A stretch of 64,000 bases of DNA, taken from Cyanobacteria bacterium TGS_CYA1. Lineage in GTDB: Bacteria; Cyanobacteriota; Vampirovibrionia; Obscuribacterales; Obscuribacteraceae. Positions 34,568-42,965 of the stretch are shown one piece after another. Within the stretch, counting starts at the first letter, position 1, and each line of letters starts with the position of its first letter. Below the pieces are notes generated by a model. It was not told the DNA's origin. It did not search any database and worked only from the letters and a program-made list of their open reading frames with translations. Location of the stretch: contig JAHCIQ010000005.1 of the NCBI GenBank assembly GCA_026129135.1, positions 243,230 to 307,229 of the forward strand. The letters run 5' to 3'. A program made the translations under genes and the position numbers.

Positions 34568-35212
34568 ATGAGAGCAACCAGTCAGAAAGACGAAATCAAA
34601 AATTTGCTAATCCAGGTTGGAGCCTGGCAGCAAGGGCATTTCTTGCTCACTTCAGGCAAGCACAGCGACGCATATATGCAATGTCAGCGCATTATGCAAT
34701 ATCCACGCCTTGGTGCTTATCTAGCCAATCTGCTGGTTGACGAATTGCAAGCTAATAACATTTCTCCTACAGTCGTAGTGGGTCCAGCGATGGGCGCGAT
34801 TCACTGGGAAGTCTATGTCGCCCAGGCGATTGACGACAGAATCGCCGAAGAAGACGGATTCGAACTAGACACAGGCAATATGACGAAGGCTGTGTTTGCC
34901 GAGCGTCCATCAGGTTCTGAAGAATTTGAAATTCGCCGCGGAATAGAATTAACTCCCAAAGACAAAATTTTAATAGTAGAAGATGTCACCACTACTGGTG
35001 GCTCGCTCAAAAAAGTGTATGAACTCTTGAAAAAGATGGGCTGCACTCCAGTTGCAGCAGCTGCTCTGCTCGACAGAAGTGGTGGCAAAGTCAAGTACGA
35101 CGTGCCTTTCGTCACACTTTTGCAGATGAATCTAGAAACTTACGAGCCTGCCGATTGTCCAATGTGTAAAGAAGGGAAGCCCGTCGTGAAGCCCGGTTCG
35201 AGCAAAAAATAG
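34568..35212 (+). CDS. pyrE: Orotate phosphoribosyltransferase
   Basis: 214 residues. It converts orotate and PRPP to OMP in pyrimidine synthesis. The substrate-binding LLTSGKHSDAYMQ, the catalytic-loop region and the PRPP motif ILIVEDVTTTGGSLK are intact, and VVGPAMGAI is the dimer-interface loop. The C-terminus carries an added CPMCKEG tail, a possible half of a zinc knuckle and not part of the core family. Alone apart from the DUF3592 gene 22 bases downstream. Confidence 0.92.
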   Translation: MRATSQKDEIKNLLIQVGAWQQGHFLLTSGKHSDAYMQCQRIMQYPRLGAYLANLLVDELQANNISPTVVVGPAMGAIHWEVYVAQAIDDRIAEEDGFELDTGNMTKAVFAERPSGSEEFEIRRGIELTPKDKILIVEDVTTTGGSLKKVYELLKKMGCTPVAAAALLDRSGGKVKYDVPFVTLLQMNLETYEPADCPMCKEGKPVVKPGSSKK

Positions 35213-35234
35213 TTTCTTTTGTTGGGAGGCTGGA

Positions 35235-35699
35235 ATGAAAATTAAGCGTATACTTCCCGAAGCAATATTTACGATAATCACAGTATTTTGTTGTGCTGTC
35301 GCTTTTTCGACTTTTTTCAAATCACACGTAATTGAAAAACATGGCGGTAGAACTCAAGGCAAAATCGTTCGCTTAGAAACCAGTGGAGACTCGCTCAGTA
35401 ACGGCAATGGAGTTTCGGGCTCTAGCAAGGGCTCTGTCTTTCCAGTCGTCCATTTCACTACTCTCAAAGGTCAGGATATCGAACAGAAGAGTCGCATAGG
35501 ATTTTCTTCTGGTCGCTTCAAAGAAGGACAGGCAGTAACTGTCATCTATGACAAAGACAATCCGCTTTTGTGGCAGATTAATAGCTGGTGGGACATGTAT
35601 GTTTTGCCTATTATTTTTGCAACAATTGGTGTGATTCTGGGCGGATTCACTTTGATTCGTGTTGCATTTAAATTGAAGCAACTTGCCAGCTCCAAATAG
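35235..35699 (+). CDS. DUF3592-like membrane protein
   Basis: 154 residues. Two membrane helices (about 8-26 and 122-142) flank an extracytoplasmic beta domain with TQGKIVRLETS, PVVHFTT, GQDIEQKSRIGF and GQAVTVIYDKDNP, the pattern of DUF3592 proteins. Its function is unknown. It follows pyrE by 22 bases with GGGAGG before the ATG, and is probably cotranscribed without functional linkage. Confidence 0.75.
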   Translation: MKIKRILPEAIFTIITVFCCAVAFSTFFKSHVIEKHGGRTQGKIVRLETSGDSLSNGNGVSGSSKGSVFPVVHFTTLKGQDIEQKSRIGFSSGRFKEGQAVTVIYDKDNPLLWQINSWWDMYVLPIIFATIGVILGGFTLIRVAFKLKQLASSK

Positions 35700-35756
35700 A
35701 AAACGAAAATTTTTAAACTCGTTTTTTAGTACCTCACTTTTGCACTGGAAATTTCT

Positions 35757-35787
35757 GAAAGAAATACTGCTGTATTTCTTTCTTCGT
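35757..35787. repeat. 31-bp hairpin repeat, copy 1
   Basis: GAAAGAAATAC-TGCT-GTATTTCTTTC (perfect 11-bp stem, TGCT loop) followed by TTCGT. Identical over 31 bases to the copy at 35874, 117 bases away. It lies downstream of the DUF3592 gene. Confidence 0.8.
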
Positions 35788-35873
35788 TGGCAGTGAGAGT
35801 GATCTAATCACAGTAAGATCGAGAGCCCAGAGGCTTTTCGACTCAAAATCACGATAGCAAGCTATTTAATCAT

Positions 35874-35904
35874 GAAAGAAATACTGCTGTATTTCTTTCT
35901 TCGT
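35874..35904. repeat. 31-bp hairpin repeat, copy 2
   Basis: Second identical copy of the stem-loop at 35757, placed 23 bases before the stop of the minus-strand gene at 35927. The pair could serve as terminators for the two converging genes or be a small dispersed palindrome; only two copies are in this window. Confidence 0.8.
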
Positions 35905-35926
35905 AGGAAGGACAGATCCCTGGAGA

Positions 35927-36982
35927 TTATTGCTTGGCGGGCTTTTTAGCCTGGACGGCTTTAATCAGACCTTGCATGTCATCCATCAAGTCCATCGGTT
36001 TTTTGCCAGGCGCATAGTTCAAATCTAGATTGAGCTGTTTGAGACGCTCGAATAAATGCATATTGTGGAAAGTATGACCAAAGAGCTGCATTTCGCACCA
36101 GCCGACTTGAGTCTGCATTTTAGCCCCTGCAGGCGGTGGCGTAGGTGCTTTGATAGCAGGGTCATCTTGAATTTCGACAGGAGCTTCTGGAGCTTGTGTT
36201 TGCGCGCCTTGAACGGCTGAGCGGGGAATCATGTTTATCCCACCAAATCCAGGCAACATCGAGCTTGTGGCAATACTCAACAAATTGCTTGCAGCCATGC
36301 TCATGAAATTGGCAGTTCGGCCTCCACCGCCGCCTGCTGCGGCAGCTTCAACCGGAACTCCGCCGTAAGAAGCGGCTTCTTGTTTTTGTTCTTGAGCAAA
36401 AGATTGCTTGTGCAAAGTCTTTTCGACATAACCTTCAAGCGCATCTGTTCGGTCAACCAGTGCTTGATTGTCAGAAGTTTTTCCAAAAGCCTTCATCTCA
36501 AGTCGGTCTAAACGTGCTGGCAATTGGTCGTTTTGATAAGTTTGTTGCAGAATCGATTTTTCAAGCGAGTCGACATGCGGATATTTAGTCGGTGCAGAAT
36601 CGTCCTGGGCAGCAGAACTATCTGGATCTGCAGAATTATCTGGTGCAGTCGAGCTATATTGAGTCGGCGGATTGCTTGAAGCCGAATCCGAATCTGACGA
36701 AGCATCGTTGTCTTGGTCGAATGGTTTGTTATGCAGTTGCTTTTGTGAATATTCTTCCAAATCGTCTGTGCGCTGGCTGAGGTCATTGCTTGTCGAAGCT
36801 TTGCCAAATGCTTTTGCTTCCATGCGACTCAAGCGTGCTGCAAGGTCATCGCCAGTATGGGTCTGTCCCAGAATTTGCTGCTCGAGCACGGTGATATGCG
36901 GATAATTGTCCCCCTGCGCCAGAGCGGGCAGAGCAAGTACAAGACAAATGGAAAGTGAGAGCCAATTCTTTATCGAAATCAT
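35927..36982 (-). CDS. Secreted protein with duplicated LE-x-IL-Q/AFGK repeat domain
   Basis: 351 residues, function unknown. A signal peptide ends at ALAQG (about residue 24). Two copies of a roughly 60-residue unit follow: one begins YPHITVLEQQILGQTHTGDD and the other YPHVDSLEKSILQQTYQNDQ, both continuing RL-x-R-[LM]-E-x-KAFGK and an RTD-x-LE helix. They are separated by a Ser/Asp/Ala-rich linker. A third, degenerate unit near the C-terminus reads CEMQLFGHTFHNMHLFERL. A glycine-rich stretch and a hydrophobic segment lie between. It overlaps the upstream TPR gene by four bases, so the two are coupled. Confidence 0.65.
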   Translation of the reverse strand: MISIKNWLSLSICLVLALPALAQGDNYPHITVLEQQILGQTHTGDDLAARLSRMEAKAFGKASTSNDLSQRTDDLEEYSQKQLHNKPFDQDNDASSDSDSASSNPPTQYSSTAPDNSADPDSSAAQDDSAPTKYPHVDSLEKSILQQTYQNDQLPARLDRLEMKAFGKTSDNQALVDRTDALEGYVEKTLHKQSFAQEQKQEAASYGGVPVEAAAAGGGGGRTANFMSMAASNLLSIATSSMLPGFGGINMIPRSAVQGAQTQAPEAPVEIQDDPAIKAPTPPPAGAKMQTQVGWCEMQLFGHTFHNMHLFERLKQLNLDLNYAPGKKPMDLMDDMQGLIKAVQAKKPAKQ

Positions 36983-38145
36983 TGTTTTTTGCGCTTTTGC
37001 ATGAGTTCGTTCAGAGCAAGCAGAATCTCGTCATCGTGCGGATTTTGACGCGTGACATAAAGCAATTCGGCAATGGCGCCATCGATATCACCTTGATCGC
37101 GCAAAGACAACCCAAGAGCCCGGCGCAGTTTAGTATTTTTTGGATCTATTTGCGACGCCAGTCTGTACTGCATAACAGACGAAGTATGGTCGCCATTTTC
37201 ACTATAGACCCACGCCAGATTCGAGTGAGTGTCAGCGCTATTTGGTGCCAGTGCAACGGCTAAACGAGCCTCTTCCAGAGCTTCGGGAAGCTTGCGTCTT
37301 TTGGCCAGACAATAGGAAAGTCTGATGTGCGCCTCGGCATAATTGGGGTCTATTTCAATTGCCTTGCGCAACTGAGCTTCGGCTTTTTCGAATTTGGAAA
37401 GCTCGCACAAAGCAGCTCCGTACTGGGTTCTTGTAATGGCGTCTTTGGTGTTCAAGTCTACTGCAATCTCGAACTGCTCGACTGCAGGCTCGGGCAACCT
37501 TGTTGCCAGATAGACTTTAGCCAGTATCACATGTGGTACTACAAGATGGGGGTCGAGTTTAATCGCATCTTTTAAAACAGTAATTGCAATTCTTGGATTT
37601 CCGCTATTGCGATAGCATTCACCCAGATAGCTCATTGCAAGCGCGTTTCGCGAGTCTGTTTTGAGTGCGGTGGCATATTCCTGCTGGGCGGAATCGAATT
37701 GCGAAAGCATACGATGCGCTTCTGCCTTCATGAAATGACCATCGCCAGAAGCTGGTCTTACTTGCACTACAATGTTGAACTCTTTAAGAGCTTCTTCATA
37801 GTCGGACATCGCCATCAAAATCTTGCCCAGCATAAAATGGGCTTTGTAATTGTTCGGGTCGCCTTTAGTGACGATTTGATATTCGAGCATGGCATTTGTA
37901 AAGTCGCGACGCTTGAAAAACATATCGCCAAGGTCGCTGTGCTTTGCGATCGATTTGGCTTTTTCTTCTGAGAACTCAGGCTGTGCCTGCATTTTCTCAG
38001 CATTAGGATCTACTTTCTTTTCTTTGGGGAAAATAGAAGTGAATGCTTTCTCGAATTTAGGAAGAGCATAAGCCTCGAAAGACCAGGCGCAACCACAAAT
38101 TGAGATTGCCAGTGTCAGTGCTATTTTGCTTTTAATCGAGCGCAT
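36979..38145 (-). CDS. Periplasmic TPR protein
   Basis: 388 residues. A signal peptide (MRSIKSKIALTLAISICGCA; the cysteine at 18 or 20 could be a lipobox) leads to about eight TPR units, for example AHFMLGKILMAMSDYEEALK, AMSYLGECYRNSGNPRIAIT and AHIRLSYCLAKRRKLPEALE. It is probably an envelope scaffold, coupled to the secreted repeat protein downstream (four-base overlap). Confidence 0.82.
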   Translation of the reverse strand: MRSIKSKIALTLAISICGCAWSFEAYALPKFEKAFTSIFPKEKKVDPNAEKMQAQPEFSEEKAKSIAKHSDLGDMFFKRRDFTNAMLEYQIVTKGDPNNYKAHFMLGKILMAMSDYEEALKEFNIVVQVRPASGDGHFMKAEAHRMLSQFDSAQQEYATALKTDSRNALAMSYLGECYRNSGNPRIAITVLKDAIKLDPHLVVPHVILAKVYLATRLPEPAVEQFEIAVDLNTKDAITRTQYGAALCELSKFEKAEAQLRKAIEIDPNYAEAHIRLSYCLAKRRKLPEALEEARLAVALAPNSADTHSNLAWVYSENGDHTSSVMQYRLASQIDPKNTKLRRALGLSLRDQGDIDGAIAELLYVTRQNPHDDEILLALNELMQKRKKQ

Positions 38146-38150
38146 GAGAC

Positions 38151-39029
38151 CTATACCGAGAGTGTCGCTTTTGCCTTTGCTTTCACAGTTTTCAAAGTTT
38201 CGATTTTATCGACTCTGAAAATCCGCTCCGCCTGGGCTTTTTGACAAAATGCGTTGAGATAGAAATTACCTCTGCTGTGAATCAAAGATACTGGCTGTAC
38301 AGTGCGTTTGCTTCTAAACGCCCCATTATACGTGATATTGACGTTAACCTTTTCGGTTATGGCAAGTTCGATACTAGCCATGATTTGCTGCACTGCTACA
38401 GGCATGGAAGCATGGATTTCGTCTCTGAAACGGTCGTAACTGAAACCTGAAACGCTACCAAGGGCAAGCAAATTTTGCCATTGCTTGTAGTTTGCCTGCT
38501 CCATCAGTTTCATGAAAATGCCGCGCACATGAAAGCTGTCAGACAGGGCTCTGTGGTATTCGCCTGGAGGCAGTCCCAGATAGTCGACTACTGTTTTCAG
38601 CTGATGACGGGGAGATTCGGGTAATAACTCGCGCGAAAGCACGAGTGTGTCGATTACAAAGTTGGATGGGCATGTTTTGCCCAGCTTGGAAATGTTTACT
38701 CTAATAAATTCGACATCGAATGAAGCATTGTGAGCGATGAAGACCGCATCTCCTGCCCATTCCAGAAAGGCTGGTACGGCGGTGTGGTAAGTTGGGCTCA
38801 AAGCCACCATTTCGTTGCTAATACCGTGAATTGATGTGAGCTGAGGCGTAATTTCGCAAAGAGGATTGATTAAAGTCGAAAAGGTCTCAGTCGTGTCGTC
38901 TTTCAGATTGAATTTGACGCCTGAAAGCTCGACCAAAGCGTTCGAAATTGGCGAAAGTCCGGTCGTCTCAACGTCGAAAGCGACAAAGGTGAGATTATCC
39001 AAGCCGTGATCGGGTGCGATTTCAAGCAT
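38151..39029 (-). CDS. DEDDh 3'-5' exonuclease fused to a WYL-like domain
   Basis: 292 residues. Residues 12-180 are a DnaQ/PolIII-epsilon-type exonuclease: FVAFDVETTGL (D19, E21), AHNASFDVEFI and YHRALSDSFHV, which supply the acidic and histidine metal-site residues. Residues about 205-285 (IELAITEKVNVNITYNGAFR, then RTVQPVSLIHSRGNFYLNAF and RIFRVDKIETL) match the WYL domain, a ligand-sensing SH3-like fold usually found in transcription factors and defence proteins. The fusion is unusual. Its start lies 127 bases from the divergent phospholipase-like gene. Confidence 0.82.
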   Translation of the reverse strand: MLEIAPDHGLDNLTFVAFDVETTGLSPISNALVELSGVKFNLKDDTTETFSTLINPLCEITPQLTSIHGISNEMVALSPTYHTAVPAFLEWAGDAVFIAHNASFDVEFIRVNISKLGKTCPSNFVIDTLVLSRELLPESPRHQLKTVVDYLGLPPGEYHRALSDSFHVRGIFMKLMEQANYKQWQNLLALGSVSGFSYDRFRDEIHASMPVAVQQIMASIELAITEKVNVNITYNGAFRSKRTVQPVSLIHSRGNFYLNAFCQKAQAERIFRVDKIETLKTVKAKAKATLSV

Positions 39030-39156
39030 TTACATGGTCCTATGTGTAAGTCCTGTAATTTTCGCACTTAGTTAGCGGCAGAGCGCATTATAAGGAATGA
39101 AAATATGAAAAGGGGTAGGATATTTCAAAGATATTGGAGCCATATTCGACCGTCTC

Positions 39157-39849
39157 ATGAAAACCCTTAAAATCCTTATTCTGTCTTTATTTCTAGGCTT
39201 GAGTCCGACACCTGCATCTTGCTTTGATGCGGCTACTCACAACGAAATAATAAAAGAGGCTTTATCCGGCGCCCTGTCAGAAGACAACATAAAGACTGTC
39301 ATGGCTGGAGCAAGTTTGCAAGAACAAGACGAAACTGACAATGAGGGCGAACCACAACGTCATTTCAATATCGACAATATGAAACGTTGTTGCGATTACG
39401 TCCAGCACGAACAAGCAAGAGTCATTTCGTTTGCCGGCGAGGCGGACAAAGATTCGTCCATGTGTTACAAAGCCCTTTTTCACTTCGGAATGCTTTTGCA
39501 CACTGTTCAGAACTTTTATTCCAACACAAACTATTTAAGTCTAATTACAAATAACGGCGAACTTACAAGCGACGATCCGTATGGAGCAACGAGCTCTCTT
39601 GTCGATTGGTCGCAATTATTTGCGGATCTAAAAACAGAAAAACCTCAAATAAAAATTGCAGTCTTGACCGACAAAACAAAAAGAACAACCGATATCGAAT
39701 TAGCTCGTGGAATGGCATTGCGCGAATCGATCAGACAATGGAATTACATCGAAAAATTGATAGCAAGCAAGTATGGTAAAAGTTCAACCGATATCGTTTC
39801 AGCTTTAAAAAAGGGTGCGGTCGAAAAACCTTCCGACCTGAGCCAATGA
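39157..39849 (+). CDS. Secreted HET-C/zinc-phospholipase C-like protein
   Basis: 230 residues with a signal peptide (MKTLKILILSLFLGLSPTPA, cleavage near SCF). Metal-ligand candidates follow the PLC/HET-C pattern: H28 in DAATHNEIIKEAL, the QRHFNIDN histidine, and LFHFGMLLHTVQNFYSNTNY with its H-x5-H-x2-Q-N-F-Y-S motif. The predicted location is the periplasm or outside; the predicted activity is a zinc-dependent phosphodiesterase, though this is inferred from motifs only. It is monocistronic, between the divergent exonuclease and a dioxygenase-like gene. Confidence 0.62.
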   Translation: MKTLKILILSLFLGLSPTPASCFDAATHNEIIKEALSGALSEDNIKTVMAGASLQEQDETDNEGEPQRHFNIDNMKRCCDYVQHEQARVISFAGEADKDSSMCYKALFHFGMLLHTVQNFYSNTNYLSLITNNGELTSDDPYGATSSLVDWSQLFADLKTEKPQIKIAVLTDKTKRTTDIELARGMALRESIRQWNYIEKLIASKYGKSSTDIVSALKKGAVEKPSDLSQ

Positions 39850-39977
39850 ATTAATAAAGCTCGAAACCCTCTCTAAATAAGCATCTTTAAAATTTAATCG
39901 AAAAGGCATGGGAATTCTACGAATTGTCGCAAGGAAGCCTGACACTTATTATCGATTAACTCCAACAGAGCTTTTTT

Positions 39978-40853
39978 ATGCAATTTCCTTTACTAAAAAC
40001 AAGAGCAGCAGTATCGGTAGCACCTCAACCCAAAGTTGAGGGAATGGTATTCAAGTTTTGTCTAGCTGATTTAAAAGTAGATTTGCAGGCTCTTGCAACA
40101 AGTGTTCTTGCTTCATTCAAAAAACTTCCAGACGATTTCGAACTGCACCGCAGTCAGCAACTGGCATTTCTTGAATCTGCACTGGACATGCAATTTACCG
40201 ACCGTGAGCGCTCTAGATATTTGGTTCAGGGTGAATCTACAGCAGTATCGGTAGCCATATCGAAATTGAGTCCGGCACAAGTAAAAGAATATGCGGCGCT
40301 GGGTCCGGTGCGTTTTAGAAGACTAGCTCGTTATATGGCAACAGCTCACGCAGGCAAAGCAGCTATCGGAAGATTGCCAGTGAATTCTTTCGACCCTCAG
40401 ACAGCGGAAAAACGCGGCAGTCAGGATTTTATCGGCATTAGCGAAGTTGATGACCAGGTGGCAACCAATCCTGCAATTTTGGATATTGTCAAATATTTTT
40501 GCGAAAAGATTTTCGCCGAAAATCCGCAAGCCAAAAGAATAGACATAGCCATGCACCAGATGCACGTAATCGCCTCTGAAAATCGTCCGTTCGTCACGCC
40601 AGAGGGCATTCATCAGAAAGGCTGCGACTACACTATTCCAGAGCTGGTGGTAGGTAATATCAACGTACAAGCCTCAAACAGCACCATATACGATGGACTA
40701 AATAATATTTTGGTTTATGCCAATCTCAACGAGGGCGAAGGAATTTTCCACGACGACCAGGTTTACTGGCATGGAAACTCAGCTATTCAACCGTCGAAGG
40801 GTGCAGCTCTGGGACACAGACTTTCATTTGGGTTCGATTTTTATGTCAGTTAA
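39978..40853 (+). CDS. 2OG-Fe(II) dioxygenase-like protein (PF10014 type), metal-site Asp replaced
   Basis: 291 residues. The second half has the fold pattern of the isoleucine-dioxygenase/BsmA group: HQKGCDYTI, NSTIYDGLNNI, FHDDQVYWHGNSAI and a final RLSFGFDF. The iron triad should be H-x-D...H; H212 and H265 are present, but position 214 is lysine. The paralogue at 46355-47230, also 291 residues, has H212-Q-D214 and H265 at the same positions. This copy is therefore possibly inactive or altered. The stop overlaps the kinase gene stop by four bases (convergent). Confidence 0.75.
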   Translation: MQFPLLKTRAAVSVAPQPKVEGMVFKFCLADLKVDLQALATSVLASFKKLPDDFELHRSQQLAFLESALDMQFTDRERSRYLVQGESTAVSVAISKLSPAQVKEYAALGPVRFRRLARYMATAHAGKAAIGRLPVNSFDPQTAEKRGSQDFIGISEVDDQVATNPAILDIVKYFCEKIFAENPQAKRIDIAMHQMHVIASENRPFVTPEGIHQKGCDYTIPELVVGNINVQASNSTIYDGLNNILVYANLNEGEGIFHDDQVYWHGNSAIQPSKGAALGHRLSFGFDFYVS

Positions 40854-42964
40854 TTAGATATTCTCTCAGGCGTTTCGCCCAGAATTTGTACATCTTTGCG
40901 GCACAAAATGCGATGCATTTCTTTGAAACGAGAAAAATCTTTCTGACTCAAATTAGGACAGTCTACACAATAGACTTTGGTTAAAGTGGCGATGCGTGCG
41001 CATTTTAGAAATTGCTCTGGCGTTGTTTTAGAACCGTTCAAATCAAGTTCCATTATCTTGGTTTTGGACAATGCATCATACAAAGCATCTGGTAAGAGAG
41101 TAGAACCAGACAGATCCAACATTTGCAGATTCGGCAAGCGCGAAAGAATTGCATAATCGCTATCCTTGCATTTGAGCGACGACAATGATAATGCTTCAAG
41201 ATGCGGCAGGGTTACAAGAGTCTCCAAAGACTCTTTGTCCAGTCTGCAATTTCGCAATCCCAATTGAAGCAATGGCAGTTGTTTCAATGCTCGCAGTGCC
41301 TGCGCGCTGCATCCGCTGTCCAAACTGAGTTCGATTAGCGAGCGATTGTTAGCAAGACCCGACCCGAAATTCTTTCCGACTCTAGGGCAGGCTGTTATTT
41401 CTAAACGCTCCAAACGCTTAAGCTTTGACAATTCTTTAGCCGCATCGTCATCTATATGTGCAGTTTGTATTTTGAGCGTAGTTAAAAGTTTAAGCGGCGC
41501 AAGATAGCCGATGCCTTTGTTAGTGATCTTTTTGTCTTTCACCAATAGAAATCTAATAGTCTTACATTTTGCCACTTCACGTAAAGACTCATCGCCAAGA
41601 GAATTGCTCTCGATACAAAATGATGTAAGGTCAGCAAGCCCGCTCAAATATTTCATCTGGCTATCTTCAAGTTTTTCTCCACATAGTTCAAAATGCTTAA
41701 TTGGTGCGCCCTTCAAATATTTAAGACCACTACCGGTTAAATCGCTACTCTCAAGACGAATGTTTACTACATGGTCTTTTTGCAATTCTTTGAGATCTTC
41801 ATCCTTGATAAAAGAACCGACAGCTCGAAAAGAATCAGCATTGAGTTTGATCATTGCAAAACGATCATCGCCTGAATAAATTGGAGCGTCCGCTTCACGT
41901 GTGTTTTGGACTCGATCGTTTTCGTCTCTTACTTGAGTCTCGATTGGACGAGCGGTTTGCAAATATTTCACCCCAGAATAAGACATGTAGATTGTGGTTC
42001 CAATCAAAATAACCGTGCTTAAAACCAGCGCAGTCCGATTGGAAAAACGCGACAAGAAATTTTGCTTTTCTACACCCAGTACTACTGCGTCCTGGGGCTT
42101 TACTTCAGCGCTAACTTTAGTTCTGAGTGAAATGGCATCAATCACTTTTTCAAGCCGAAGCTTTATTTCTTGGGTGCTCGAAGGACGTTCTTCTGGATTT
42201 TTTTTCAAACAATCGAGAATCAAATCGCATAATTCCGGATGAACGGTATCTTCAGGCAAACGCTCTGGCTTTGCGTTCTTGTGCATCTGCAAAGTGTCGA
42301 GGACTGAGGAACCTTCAAATGGTGGGTGACCACTCAAAGTCTCATACATCAAACAACCAAAACTATAAATGTCAGATTGCAAGGTAATATCTTTCAACTC
42401 GATTTGCTCGGGGCTCATATAGGCTGGACTGCCAAGAACCGCTCCAGTCGTGGTTAAATGCTGGTCAGTTTCGATACTTGCAATTCCAAAATCGAGAATT
42501 TTGGCAACAACTGGATTTTTTTTATCTCTTACATCTTTCATTAAAACGATATTGGAAGGCTTTAAATCGCGATGGACAATACCGCTTTTATGAGCGTATC
42601 CAAGCCCGTCGCATATTTGCATAAAAATCGAGATTGCTTCTTCGACGGGTATTTTGCCAGTTTTCGAAACTGCGGAATGCAAGTTTTCACCAGGCAAGTA
42701 TTCCATCACCATATAAGTAAGGTCATCAGAAGTAAGCCCGAAGTCGAAGATTTTAGCGATATTTTTGTGCTTCAGTTTGCCGGCTGCAACCGCTTCGCGT
42801 TGAAGACGTGCAGCCGCGATACCGCCTTCGCCCTGCTTCATTACTTTAATAGCGACAAAAACATCGAGCACTTTGTCGCGTGCTTTATAAACTGAGCCGG
42901 CGCCGCCTTCACCAATTAATTCTATGACTGTGTAGCGCTCACCGAGCGATTCTTGCAAAGACAT
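40850..42964 (-). CDS. Membrane Ser/Thr protein kinase with C-terminal leucine-rich repeats
   Basis: 704 residues from the ATG at 42964, one base after the ThiF-like stop; a GTG at 42988 would overlap that gene. The Hanks-type kinase domain (10-275) has LIGEGGAGSVYKA, K40, HRDLKPSN (D133), DFGIAS and GSPAYMSPEQ, all catalytic. A single helix (about 310-332) separates it from some ten leucine-rich repeats (KEHV-type units such as LPLLQLGLRNCRLDKESLET and LPNLQMLDLSGSTLLPDALY). The topology predicts an intracellular kinase and extracytoplasmic LRR sensor, as in receptor-like kinases. It is cotranscribed with the ThiF-like gene. Confidence 0.9.
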   Translation of the reverse strand: MSLQESLGERYTVIELIGEGGAGSVYKARDKVLDVFVAIKVMKQGEGGIAAARLQREAVAAGKLKHKNIAKIFDFGLTSDDLTYMVMEYLPGENLHSAVSKTGKIPVEEAISIFMQICDGLGYAHKSGIVHRDLKPSNIVLMKDVRDKKNPVVAKILDFGIASIETDQHLTTTGAVLGSPAYMSPEQIELKDITLQSDIYSFGCLMYETLSGHPPFEGSSVLDTLQMHKNAKPERLPEDTVHPELCDLILDCLKKNPEERPSSTQEIKLRLEKVIDAISLRTKVSAEVKPQDAVVLGVEKQNFLSRFSNRTALVLSTVILIGTTIYMSYSGVKYLQTARPIETQVRDENDRVQNTREADAPIYSGDDRFAMIKLNADSFRAVGSFIKDEDLKELQKDHVVNIRLESSDLTGSGLKYLKGAPIKHFELCGEKLEDSQMKYLSGLADLTSFCIESNSLGDESLREVAKCKTIRFLLVKDKKITNKGIGYLAPLKLLTTLKIQTAHIDDDAAKELSKLKRLERLEITACPRVGKNFGSGLANNRSLIELSLDSGCSAQALRALKQLPLLQLGLRNCRLDKESLETLVTLPHLEALSLSSLKCKDSDYAILSRLPNLQMLDLSGSTLLPDALYDALSKTKIMELDLNGSKTTPEQFLKCARIATLTKVYCVDCPNLSQKDFSRFKEMHRILCRKDVQILGETPERISN

Positions 42965-42965
42965 A

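Noticed and set aside
35757..35904. CRISPR-like repeats
   Set aside because: Only two palindromic copies, unequal surroundings and no cas genes.
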